DNA of 64,000 nucleotides from Akkermansia sp. GTDB lineage: Bacteria; Verrucomicrobiota; Verrucomicrobiia; Verrucomicrobiales; Akkermansiaceae. The DNA is taken from NCBI GenBank assembly GCA_017555205.1, contig JAFZGW010000032.1, positions 1-64,000 of the forward strand. Direction: 5' to 3'. The translations under genes were made by a program, and so were the position numbers. Below are positions 34,313 to 41,968 of this stretch, in pieces (positions within the stretch are counted from its first letter, which is position 1; every line of letters starts with the position of its first letter). A model generated the notes under the pieces. It did no database searches. It saw nothing but the letters and a program-made list of their open reading frames with translations, and was not told the origin of the DNA.

Positions 34313-36808
34313 TCAGCGGAAGCTCAGCCCTTTGACCTTGGCTGCGAGGGAGTCGAGCACGCACTTGTGTGCGGCGTCTACCTCGGCGGCTGTCAGGGTC
34401 TTCTTGGCGTCTCGATAGAGGAATGTGTAGGTCATGGCCTTGCGGTCAGCGGCGAGTTTTTCGCCGGTGGGGTCGCAGAATACATCCTTCAGGCCGGTGC
34501 TGACCAGCAGCTTCTGCTTGGCGGCTTCGATAGCCTTCATGATGTCGGCGTGGCGTGTGGCTGCGGGGACATCGAGGGAGGCGTCGCGAGAGGAGCCGGG
34601 GAACTGGGGCAGGTCGGCGGCCTTGTAAGGCGCGGTGGCTACCTGCTGCAGCTTGCGAAGGTCGAGCTCAGCGTAGTAGCTCTCCATGGGCAGGCCGAGG
34701 GCGCGGCACTTGGCGAGCGACAGGCGGGCGAAGTAACCGCAGGCTTGGTTGTTGATTTGGATATCTGCACCCACGGCGGCGTTCTCGCGCTCCTGCTTGG
34801 CGGGGATGAGGGCGATAGTGGCCTTGGGTACCAGGATGTCGAGCACGGCGCGAATGTGCTCGAAGCCGGCTGTGGCAGGCTTGGTATCTGCCCAGCTGGC
34901 GGGGCCTACCTTGCCGGCCATGAATATGCCCAGCACCTCGTTTTCGATGTCCTTACCCTTGCCGCCGCCGGTGTTGCGGAACACACGGCCGCACTCGAAG
35001 AAGCGCAGGGATTCGAGCCCCTGGTTGATGTTGCGGGCAGCTACGGAGATGAGACCGGGAGCCAGCGAGGGGCGCAGGGTAGAGTGATCCTCGGAGATGG
35101 GGAGTGCTACGCGAATGAGGTCGCCGTCCATCAGCGGTTTGATGGGCAGGGCGTTTTCTACACTGGCAATGGTGGGGTCGATGCTTTCTGCAGCAATGAG
35201 TTTGAAGGTCTGTGCCTCCCAGAACCCGGCACCGGCGAGTTTGCGGCTCAGGGCCATGCGGTAGTCGCTGGCGCGGTCGTGTGCGCTTTCCTCGACGTAG
35301 ATGGCGGTGTTGGTGGCGGGGATGTTGTCGATGCCGTATACACGCACGATTTCCTCCAGCAGGTCGCAGCTGCGCTTCAGATCCAAGCGCCAGGGCGGGC
35401 AATCCCAAGTGCCGCGGCCGTCGATGTTCTTCAGCCCGAGGTTTTTCAGGATGGTGGTAGCCTCCGTGTGGGGGATAGAGCCGTTGGTCATGACGTCGAG
35501 CTCTTTCCAGTCGAGCTGCACTTGGTCGAGTGCGTAGTAAATCTTAGCTTCGCTGCCTTGCTCCACGACGGTGGCGTTGGGGGCGTTCTCCTCGGGTACA
35601 AGGCAGGGAGCCTGACCGGCTACCAGCACGGGTTCGGCGGTGCCGCCGGCGCAGGCCAGTATCAGCTCGGTGGCGCGGGCTGCGGCACGCAGTACGTTCC
35701 ACGGCGAGGTGCCGCGCTCAAAGCGGTAAGAGGAGTCGGAACCCAGCCCCAGTCTGCGGCTGGTGAAGCGGATGTTGCTGCGGGCAAACCATGCACTTTC
35801 CAGCACGATGTCAGTTGTCTGCTCGGTTACGCCGGAGTTCAGACCGCCCATGACACCGCCCAGCGCAAGGGCTGTGCCCGAGGCGTCGGAGATGACCACA
35901 TCGTCGCTCTTCAGGCTGTAGGTGTCGCCCATCAGGCTTTCGAACTGCTCGCCTTCCGTAGCACGGCGAATGTTGAGGTTGCCGGTAAGTTTGGCTGCGT
36001 CGAAGGCGTGCAGCGGGTGACCCAGTTCAAACAGGCAGTAGTTGGTGATGTCTACCACGTTGTTGATGGGGCGCAGACCGATGGCGACCAGTCGGTCGGC
36101 CAGCCACTCGGGGGAGGGGCCGATTTTTACGCCGCTGATGCGGGTTGCGGTGTAGAGCGGGCAGATATCGGGTGCGGAGAGGGTGATGAAGTCCCCGGCC
36201 GGGCGGGTTTCTACTGCACCCATGGGGGCAGAGGCCGGATCGGCTTTCAGCTTGCGACCGGTGATGCCGGCGAGCTCGCGTGCCATGCCCCAGTGGCTGA
36301 GCAGGTCGGGGCGATTGGGGGTGATTTCGAGCTCAAAGATGGTATCTGTACCCACGAAGTTGCGCACGGGGGTGCCGATTTCATAATCGGCCGGCAGTAT
36401 CCACAGCCCGTGTTCCTTGTCGGGCAGCCCCAGTTCGGAGGCGGAGCACAGCATGCCGCGGCTTTCTACGCCGCGCAGTTTGCCGTCCTTAATCTCCCAG
36501 CCGCCGGGCAGTACGGCACCGGGCAGGGCGCAGGGAACTTTGTCGCCTACCTTGTAGTTCTGAGCGCCGCAGACAATCTGGCGCAGTGCGCCCTCGCCGG
36601 CGTCTACCATGCAGACGTTGAGGTGGTCGCTGCCTTCGACGGGTGTTTTTTCCATTACTTGTGCTACCACTACCAAATCGGTGGTGACGCCGCGCTCTTG
36701 TATACCCTCTACCTCAATGCCGGCGAAGGTGAGCATGTCGGCCATCTGTTGGGTGCCGAGCCCCTCCAAATCGATGTAGCTTGCAAGCCAGTTAAGAGAA
36801 ACGTTCAT
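34313..36808 (-). CDS. pheT: Phenylalanyl-tRNA synthetase beta subunit
   Basis: An 831-residue beta chain. Order of parts: N-terminal start NVSLNWLASYIDLEGL, EMAP/tRNA-binding domain (VVAQVMEKTPVEGSDHLNVC; GAQNYKVGDKVPCALPGA), B3/B4 editing domain, B5 domain (AYGIDN-type VRVYGIDNIP), a catalytic-like core and the C-terminal ferredoxin-fold anticodon domain ending VLDSLAAKVKGLSFR. Length is typical. It follows pheS by 26 bp. The opposite strand carries a 969-codon open frame that I treat as a shadow. Confidence 0.95.
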   Translation of the reverse strand: MNVSLNWLASYIDLEGLGTQQMADMLTFAGIEVEGIQERGVTTDLVVVAQVMEKTPVEGSDHLNVCMVDAGEGALRQIVCGAQNYKVGDKVPCALPGAVLPGGWEIKDGKLRGVESRGMLCSASELGLPDKEHGLWILPADYEIGTPVRNFVGTDTIFELEITPNRPDLLSHWGMARELAGITGRKLKADPASAPMGAVETRPAGDFITLSAPDICPLYTATRISGVKIGPSPEWLADRLVAIGLRPINNVVDITNYCLFELGHPLHAFDAAKLTGNLNIRRATEGEQFESLMGDTYSLKSDDVVISDASGTALALGGVMGGLNSGVTEQTTDIVLESAWFARSNIRFTSRRLGLGSDSSYRFERGTSPWNVLRAAARATELILACAGGTAEPVLVAGQAPCLVPEENAPNATVVEQGSEAKIYYALDQVQLDWKELDVMTNGSIPHTEATTILKNLGLKNIDGRGTWDCPPWRLDLKRSCDLLEEIVRVYGIDNIPATNTAIYVEESAHDRASDYRMALSRKLAGAGFWEAQTFKLIAAESIDPTIASVENALPIKPLMDGDLIRVALPISEDHSTLRPSLAPGLISVAARNINQGLESLRFFECGRVFRNTGGGKGKDIENEVLGIFMAGKVGPASWADTKPATAGFEHIRAVLDILVPKATIALIPAKQERENAAVGADIQINNQACGYFARLSLAKCRALGLPMESYYAELDLRKLQQVATAPYKAADLPQFPGSSRDASLDVPAATRHADIMKAIEAAKQKLLVSTGLKDVFCDPTGEKLAADRKAMTYTFLYRDAKKTLTAAEVDAAHKCVLDSLAAKVKGLSFR

Positions 36809-36834
36809 TGTATCTATATAAAGGGGTTAGTGGT

Positions 36835-37845
36835 TTATTGGAACTGGGCGAGGAAGCGAACATCGTTCTCGATGAGCAGGCGAATGTCGCGAATACCCCA
36901 GCGAATCATGGCCAGACGTTCCAGGCCAATGCCGAAGGCGAAGCCCGTGCAGCCCGTGTACTGGGTCTTGCCGGTAGCCTTGTCGATGTTCTCGAACACG
37001 GCCGGGTTCACCATGCCGCAGCCGGCAATCTCAATCCAGCGTGGTGCCTGACCGGCGGCCTGCAGCAGCACGTCGATTTCAAAGCTCGGTTCGGTGAAGG
37101 GGAAGAAGTGCGGGCGGAATCGCACGGCTGTCTCGCTGCCGAAAAGGGCTTTCAGGAAGTATTCCAGCGTTCCCTTCAGGTCGCCAACGCTCACGTTCTT
37201 GTCCACATACAGACCTTCAATCTGGTTGAAGGCGGAGAGGTGGGTGGCATCGATAGCATCTCGACGGAAGGCGGAGCCGGGGCAGAAAATGCGCACGGGC
37301 GGAGCTTGCTTCTCCATCACACGAGCCTGCACGGTACTGGTTTGGGTGCGCAGCAGTTTGCCGCTGTCGAAGTAGAAGGTATCTTTTTCATTGCGGGCGG
37401 GGTGATCATCCGGCGTGTTCAGGGCATCGAAGCAGTGCCACTCATCCTCAATATCGGGGCCGTCTGCCAGTGTGAATCCCATGCGGCGCAGCACGCGAAC
37501 GGCTTCATCTCTCACAATGGAGATGGGGTGCAACCCACCGGCGGGCAGGGTGGCACCGGGCATGGTAAAGTCTACACCGGCTACGGCGGCGGCATCCAGC
37601 TCTGCCTGCAGGGCGGCCTTGCGGTCATCCAACGCGGCGGTGATAATGGCGCGGGCCTCGTTCAGCATGGCACCAACGGCCGGCTTATCTTCCTTCGGCA
37701 CGTCTCGCATGCCCTGCTGTACCTGGGTCAGGCTTCCTTTTTTGCCGAGAATACCCACGCGGGCATCCTCCAGACCCTTCATGTCGGTTATGCCGGCAAT
37801 CCGGTCCAGAGCGGCGGCTTGTACGCTTGCTATCTGGTCTTTCAT
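36835..37845 (-). CDS. pheS: Phenylalanyl-tRNA synthetase alpha subunit
   Basis: A 336-residue catalytic subunit. The N-terminal coiled coil (KDQIASVQAAALDRIAGITD) is followed by the class II core with GGLHPISIVRDEAV, GPDIEDEWHCFDALN, DKNVSVGDLKG (motif 2 region) and GFAFGIGLERLAMIRWGI (motif 3). An in-frame ATG at 37890 overlaps the predicted -35 box, so ATG 37845 is chosen. It is the first gene of pheS-pheT. No Phe-rich leader peptide attenuator is seen. Confidence 0.95.
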   Translation of the reverse strand: MKDQIASVQAAALDRIAGITDMKGLEDARVGILGKKGSLTQVQQGMRDVPKEDKPAVGAMLNEARAIITAALDDRKAALQAELDAAAVAGVDFTMPGATLPAGGLHPISIVRDEAVRVLRRMGFTLADGPDIEDEWHCFDALNTPDDHPARNEKDTFYFDSGKLLRTQTSTVQARVMEKQAPPVRIFCPGSAFRRDAIDATHLSAFNQIEGLYVDKNVSVGDLKGTLEYFLKALFGSETAVRFRPHFFPFTEPSFEIDVLLQAAGQAPRWIEIAGCGMVNPAVFENIDKATGKTQYTGCTGFAFGIGLERLAMIRWGIRDIRLLIENDVRFLAQFQ

Positions 37846-37861
37846 AATTTGTTCGCGGGAA

Positions 37862-37890
37862 AATATACTCCCCTGCCATTCTTTCGTCAA
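37862..37890 (-). promoter_or_regulatory. Predicted promoter of pheS-pheT
   Basis: On the minus strand, TTGACG (complement of 37885-37890), 17 nt and TATATT (complement of 37862-37867). The predicted start is about 10 nt before the ATG at 37845. Confidence 0.6.
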
Positions 37891-38074
37891 GTCAATTCCC
37901 GTGTGCTGAGCGACTTCTGCGTGTCTTACAGAGCTAATTGCGCTTGCTTTTTTGCTCCCGGAGTTTGTTATTGGCTCAGCTCGATATCGAGGGGGAATTC
38001 GGGCTCATTTAGGGGGTGGAAATAGGGGCATGAAATAAAATTTTAAAAAAAATCATTTTTTTGAAAAATTACGC

Positions 38075-38102
38075 TTGACGTCTCGTTGAAAAAGAGTATT
38101 AT
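38075..38102 (+). promoter_or_regulatory. Predicted promoter of the small RNA/peptide locus upstream of rtcB
   Basis: TTGACG (38075-38080), a 16-nt spacer and TATTAT (38097-38102), so transcription would start near 38109. The first transcribed bases form a CACCCG/CGGGTG hairpin (38108-38127). Confidence 0.6.
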
Positions 38103-38108
38103 TTGCGC

Positions 38109-38398
38109 ACCCGAACGAGACCGGGTGAAAAGGATAGAAAGGAACACTAGCAACATGATCAAGACAATCGCCGTAATTCTGGGTCTTACCGCTGTAACCG
38201 CCACTGCCAATACACTGCCCCCCACTTGGGAGGGTCCCGTGACGGAGCTGCGCTGAGCAACACCCCGTTACCGTCCGCACGGTGTGCAACTCTGCACACC
38301 GTTATGAGTCGGACAAACCGATAGACGCGGCGGGTGAACTCAGCCCGCAGGATTTTCAGACAATCCGGTAGCTACCCAGTGGCTCCCGGTGTTTTTTT
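38109..38398 (+). ncRNA. Candidate structured small RNA with its own promoter and terminator
   Basis: A ~290-nt unit starts at the 38075-38102 promoter and ends at a terminator-like hairpin followed by T7. Hairpins in order: CACCCG/CGGGTG (38108-38127); ACGGTGTGC/GCACACCGT (38279-38302, 9 bp) inside an outer GTCCG/CGGAC helix (38273-38314); GCGGG/CCCGC (38330-38348); GGATT/AATCC (38350-38366); and CCGGTAGC/GCTCCCGG (38365-38389, one mismatch) before the T run at 38392-38398. A second partner CCGGGAGC at 38428-38435 is perfectly complementary to the last arm. I cannot match it to tmRNA, 6S, SRP or RNase P RNA. It includes a 33-codon ORF, so it may be a dual-function RNA or the leader of rtcB. 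Confidence 0.45.
38155..38256 (+). CDS. 33-residue secreted peptide, unknown function
   Basis: A short frame encoding MIKTIAVILGLTAVTATA (a convincing signal peptide) followed by NTLPPTWEGPVTELR. A purine-rich stretch AGAAAGGAACA lies about 10-18 nt upstream. The predicted mature part is only about 15 residues. It is inside the candidate small RNA, 47 nt after the predicted transcription start. I do not recognise it; it could be a real micropeptide, a leader peptide or chance. Confidence 0.45.
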   Translation: MIKTIAVILGLTAVTATANTLPPTWEGPVTELR

Positions 38399-38490
38399 GC
38401 CCACATTTTGTGCCTCAGAATACTACCCCGGGAGCAACCCGCCCTATATCTATAAAAATATAAAGCACAAACAAAAGAAAATCCATAATT

Positions 38491-39684
38491 ATGATTACTA
38501 TTCAAGGACAATACGCGACGGCTCGTGTGATGATCGACGAAATCGATGCTGACACCCGCCGCCAAATTTACCACATCTTGGCTGCTCCGGTGAGTGAGGG
38601 TAGTACCATTGCCATCATGCCCGATACGCACGCCGGCAACAACTGTGTGGTGGGCTTTACCCAACAGCTCAACAGTGCGGGAGCCGTCTCTCCGAATATG
38701 CTCGGGGTTGACATCGGTTGCACCGTATCTCTGTTCCCGTTGGGTGCCCCCGGGGAGATAGACTTCGCTGCGCTCGATGCTTACATACGCAGCAACGTAG
38801 CGGTGGGTGTGGGTGAATACCGTGCCACTCTCCCGCTGCGCAGCATTCGCAACCGGTTCAAAGACACCGTACAGCTTATAGAAGACGCGGAGCGTCTGCT
38901 GGCCGAAGACGGCGAGAAAGGCCGTGGTATCTCCCCGCTTACACAGCTTGGCTCGCTGGGTGGTGGCAACCATTTCATCTCGCTTAACCAATCGAGGAAT
39001 AGCGGGGTAGTGTACCTGGGCGTACACTGCGGCTCGCGTAACTTCGGGCTGCGGGTCAATAAGCTCTACCAGCACCTCGCGGTCGAGTATCGCGCGCAGC
39101 AAGGCTATGGCGGTACCCCTGAGATGGCTTATCTCGATCGAGCCTGTGGTGCTCACTACGAGCACTACCTCACCTGTGTGCATGCCTGCCAGCAGTTCGC
39201 GCGGCTCAATCATCTCATCATCCGAGAGGCCGTGGCGCGCTACTTTGCAGAGGTGCACAAGCTGCCCGTGCTCAAAGATACGGAAGGTCCTGCCATGGTG
39301 AGCATGCACAACTACCTCGACCTCGAGGGAATGGTGCTGCGCAAGGGGGCTATTCGCGCCGCTGCCGGTGAGCCCGTTGTCATTCCCTTCAACATGCGCG
39401 ACGGTATAGGCATCGGTACCGGTCTGGGCAATGCCGAGTGGAACAACAGCGCACCCCACGGCGCCGGGCGAATCCTTACCCGGTCGGAGGCTCGTGCCTG
39501 CATAGACCCCGCCGCCGCTGCTGCCGACATGGCCGCCCACGGCGTGTTCACCACCAGCCTCGACTACGCCATAGATGAAGCCCCCGATGCCTACAAACCC
39601 ATGGAGCTCATTCGCTCGGCTATCGCTCCGGCGGTTGATATGCACGAAGTCCTGCCCGAGATTTACAACCTGAAGGGCAGGTAA
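38491..39684 (+). CDS. rtcB: RNA ligase RtcB (3'-phosphate/5'-OH RNA ligase)
   Basis: A 397-residue RtcB. Conserved elements: MPDTHAGNNCVVGF, GVDIGCTV (metal-binding Asp and Cys), LGSLGGGNHFIS, GVHCGSRNFGLRV and SAPHGAGR, whose His is the site of guanylylation. RtcB seals RNA with 2',3'-cyclic phosphate or 3'-phosphate ends to 5'-OH ends and takes part in tRNA or rRNA repair. No archease or RtcA gene is adjacent. It follows the candidate structured RNA and ends at a strong terminator. Confidence 0.93.
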   Translation: MITIQGQYATARVMIDEIDADTRRQIYHILAAPVSEGSTIAIMPDTHAGNNCVVGFTQQLNSAGAVSPNMLGVDIGCTVSLFPLGAPGEIDFAALDAYIRSNVAVGVGEYRATLPLRSIRNRFKDTVQLIEDAERLLAEDGEKGRGISPLTQLGSLGGGNHFISLNQSRNSGVVYLGVHCGSRNFGLRVNKLYQHLAVEYRAQQGYGGTPEMAYLDRACGAHYEHYLTCVHACQQFARLNHLIIREAVARYFAEVHKLPVLKDTEGPAMVSMHNYLDLEGMVLRKGAIRAAAGEPVVIPFNMRDGIGIGTGLGNAEWNNSAPHGAGRILTRSEARACIDPAAAAADMAAHGVFTTSLDYAIDEAPDAYKPMELIRSAIAPAVDMHEVLPEIYNLKGR

Positions 39685-39713
39685 GATGAGGAATACACGC
39701 AAAAACGAAACAC

Positions 39714-39751
39714 AAAAAAAGCCACAGCGTTGCATGCTGTGGCTTTTTTTT
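39714..39751. terminator. Bidirectional terminator after rtcB
   Basis: GCCACAGC (39721-39728) pairs with GCTGTGGC (39736-39743), with an A7 run on the left and a T8 run on the right. It is shared with the convergent PEP-CTERM pseudogene. Confidence 0.9.
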
Positions 39752-39768
39752 GAAAAGTAAAGAGGAAA

Positions 39769-40398
39769 TCAGCCCCTGCGGCGGCGAATTGCCAACCCGG
39801 CAAGAGCCAATAGACTGAGAGTGGCTGTAGTGGGTTCCGGCACGACTTCTGCCGAAATGTAGATGGCTGGGGCGTTACCGTCGCTGTCGCCTTCATTGTC
39901 GCCATAGCTCAATTCTACACTTTCGGGGTAACTCCTTGTCATCCACGAAATAAATGGAGTAGCTGGTTGCAGCTTGCAGCACCGGCGAATCCCCGGTAAA
40001 GTCGAACTCCACAGCCTCCCCTACGCCGGTGGCGGTTGTTCGGCTTGCTGCAACAATGGTGCCGGTGCCATCCGTCAGTACACCCCACAGCTTAGTATCC
40101 GCCACAGCATTGCAAGATACCAGCGTAAACATCGACAGCTTGTATCGAGATGGGGGAGGCTGCTCGTCATCGTAGTCTACATTGATGTCGACTTGGTAAC
40201 CGCCTTCCGGCCGATCGCTTAATTGAAACGTTAACGATGCGCACTCTCGGAACGCATTGCTGACTGTTACTCCAATCTCCTCGCCGCTTTCTTCATCGTA
40301 GACTGCCCATGTATTATAAAAGTCAGCTGTAGTGGCGGCATATATATTCGCCAGACAACTCAAAAAGCTACAGATGCTGTCGATAGTGTGTGTTGCAT
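39769..40398 (-). pseudogene. Frameshifted PEP-CTERM secreted protein
   Basis: The C-terminal coding piece gives YPESVELSYGDNEG...AEVVPEPTTATLSLLALAG and an Arg-rich end, a clear PEP-CTERM signal with stop at 39769-39771. It is one frame off from the upstream open frame (…SIYFVDDKE), the shift lying near 39930 where an extra T would explain it. At the 5' end a signal-peptide-like MQHTLSTASVAF (ATG at 40396-40398) runs into a stop after a T5 tract near 40360, while the continuing frame reads LSCLANIYAATTADF; one more T would restore it. Two indels in a short gene suggest decay, or assembly error. The body, about 150 residues, has no recognised domain. Confidence 0.7.
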
Positions 40399-40533
40399 GA
40401 CGGGCATTATATGGACATATTTTGCGAAAGTTGTCAAAGAAAAAGGAATAGGTTGACACACTGCGCTTTTGTCGTTACCTGTTATTTATTCAACAAGAAT
40501 GTATATGGCGCTGACTATTCCTTGCAGGAGTAC

Positions 40534-40563
40534 AAAAAAGCCGCAGCGCGAGCTGCGGCTTTT
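40534..40563. terminator. Bidirectional terminator after rplU-rpmA
   Basis: GCCGCAGC (40540-40547), loop GCGA and GCTGCGGC (40552-40559), with A6 to the left and T4 to the right. Confidence 0.85.
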
Positions 40564-40605
40564 GGTATGAAAAAGACTAACTTGTACGTTAATGAGAGGG
40601 GCGAT

Positions 40606-40857
40606 TTAGGCCTCCTCGGGGGCGACGTTCACGCGACGACCTTCGCGGTCGAAGAATACGCGACCATCAACGAGGGAGAAGATGGTGTAGTCGCGGCCCA
40701 TACCCACGTTCTTGCCGGGGTGGAACTTGGTGCCACGCTGACGAATGATGATGTTGCCGGCGATAACAGCCTGACCGCCGAACTTCTTAACGCCGAGGCG
40801 CTTGCTGCGGGAATCGCGACCGTTACGAACGGAACCCTGACCTTTCTTATGTGCCAT
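40606..40857 (-). CDS. rpmA: 50S ribosomal protein L27
   Basis: An 83-residue bL27. It begins [20 protein letters not shown] and contains [20 protein letters not shown], both diagnostic. There is no N-terminal cleavage extension of the Firmicutes type. It follows rplU by 35 bp in the conserved rplU-rpmA order. Confidence 0.96.
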   Translation of the reverse strand: MAHKKGQGSVRNGRDSRSKRLGVKKFGGQAVIAGNIIIRQRGTKFHPGKNVGMGRDYTIFSLVDGRVFFDREGRRVNVAPEEA

Positions 40858-40892
40858 AACTAGTAAAAATGTTTGGTGTTAGTGGTTAATAA

Positions 40893-41213
40893 TCAGGCGT
40901 TGATGGCGGTGATCTCTACCTTGGTGAGAGCGGCGCGGAAGCCCTTCTTCTTGTGGAAGCCCTTGCGGCGCTTGAATTTGAAGGCGATGCCCTTGGCACC
41001 ACGTGCCTCAGCGTCCAGTACCTTGGCGGTTACGGTAGCGCCCTCTACGAAGGGAGTGCCAACCTTGGTTGTGTCGCCATCTTCCACCAGCACTACCTGG
41101 CTGAAGGTGGTCTCGCCGTCATTCTCCAGACCGGAGATGCGGTCAACGGTGAGCACGTCACCGACCGTCACACGGTACTGCTTGCTGCCGGATGTGAAAA
41201 CTGCGTATGCCAT
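40893..41213 (-). CDS. rplU: 50S ribosomal protein L21
   Basis: A 106-residue bL21 starting MAYAVFTSGSKQYRVTVGD and carrying the C-terminal FKRRKGFHKKKGFR segment. An upstream ATG at 41258 is excluded because a good promoter lies between it and 41213. It is first of the rplU-rpmA pair. Confidence 0.96.
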   Translation of the reverse strand: MAYAVFTSGSKQYRVTVGDVLTVDRISGLENDGETTFSQVVLVEDGDTTKVGTPFVEGATVTAKVLDAEARGAKGIAFKFKRRKGFHKKKGFRAALTKVEITAINA

Positions 41214-41258
41214 AATTTTCTGAATTTTAGGATTGCACCCGCGCATGCGGGCTGGCAC

Positions 41259-41286
41259 ATTATATACATGCAGCCGCGTTTGGCAA
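41259..41286 (-). promoter_or_regulatory. Predicted promoter of rplU-rpmA
   Basis: On the minus strand, TTGCCA (complement of 41281-41286), 16 nt and a perfect TATAAT (complement of 41259-41264). The leader is about 39 nt. Confidence 0.7.
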
Positions 41287-41322
41287 GTCTAAAATTAAAA
41301 ATTTTTTAAAAAGTTGCAATTT

Positions 41323-41760
41323 ATGCATAAAATTTTCGAAAATGGCCCTGTTTTGGTAAGTAGCGCGGAGTCGATGGTTGAGCTTGGGCGCGATATTTCG
41401 CATGCGTTGAGTGGTGGTGAGGTGCTGGGCTTGGTAGGTGATTTGGGGGCGGGAAAGACTCATTTGGTGCGCGGTATATTGGAGGGGCTGGGGGCCGGTA
41501 ACCCTGCGGCGAGCCCGACTTTCTCATTGGTACATGAGCACAATGACGGCCGGTTGCCTGTGGCGCATTTTGATTTTTACCGCATGAAGTCGGAGGATGA
41601 GGCGCTGGGTATGGGCTGGGATGAATACTTGGCCGGCGGTGCTGTGCTGTTGGTGGAGTGGGCGGATCGTTTTGACGGGGTGCTGATGCCGGCGGATACG
41701 CGCTGGCTGGTGCTGAGGCATGTGAGTGCCACGCAGCGCAGCGTGATGTTGGCGCAGTAA
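41323..41760 (+). CDS. tsaE: tRNA threonylcarbamoyladenosine biosynthesis ATPase TsaE
   Basis: About 145 residues. The Walker A motif GDLGAGKTHLVRG, SPTFSLVHEH and VAHFDFYRM are TsaE signatures, and VLLVEWADRF holds the conserved Glu-Trp. TsaE supports the TsaB-TsaD complex in making t6A37 on tRNAs. The start may be ATG 41323 or the in-frame ATG at 41314. It is divergent from rplU. Confidence 0.92.
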   Translation: MHKIFENGPVLVSSAESMVELGRDISHALSGGEVLGLVGDLGAGKTHLVRGILEGLGAGNPAASPTFSLVHEHNDGRLPVAHFDFYRMKSEDEALGMGWDEYLAGGAVLLVEWADRFDGVLMPADTRWLVLRHVSATQRSVMLAQ

Positions 41761-41892
41761 TTGTTGCCGTTACTGTATATAATATATGTGTAGGGGCGCC
41801 ATCATATTGCCCGTGATGGCGGAAAGTACCTAATCTTTATGGGCATTTGATTTGTCATTTGCCGTATTTGGGGCAAGTGTGGATTTTCCAGC

Positions 41893-41920
41893 TTGACAGG
41901 CGGGTTCATTTTGCTACAAT
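41893..41920 (+). promoter_or_regulatory. Promoter of the giant S6-peptidase PEP-CTERM gene
   Basis: Consensus TTGACA (41893-41898), a 16-nt spacer and TACAAT (41915-41920). The leader is about 42 nt and includes an AAGGAG sequence (41944-41949). The region 41761-41892 holds nothing else I can identify. Confidence 0.7.
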
Positions 41921-41968
41921 GCGACTGTCGAACAAAAGTGTTGTAAGGAGCACTATAATCTTTTACGT

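Noticed and set aside
34142-37051. A 969-codon open frame on the plus strand opposite pheT
   Set aside because: It is antisense to a clear pheT with all family domains. The composition is a codon-bias shadow (Gly/Val/Ala-rich, no domain) and it crosses the pheST and purC regulatory regions.
36808-38025. A 405-codon plus-strand frame opposite pheS
   Set aside because: Antisense shadow of pheS, crossing the pheS promoter; no domain.
38109-38398. tmRNA
   Set aside because: There is no tRNA-Ala-like acceptor domain, no TTCGA T-loop and the ORF does not end in an ALAA-type tag.
38257-38480. Cobalamin riboswitch, because GCCACTGG appears on the minus strand
   Set aside because: The other conserved boxes are missing and the orientation faces away from any suitable gene.
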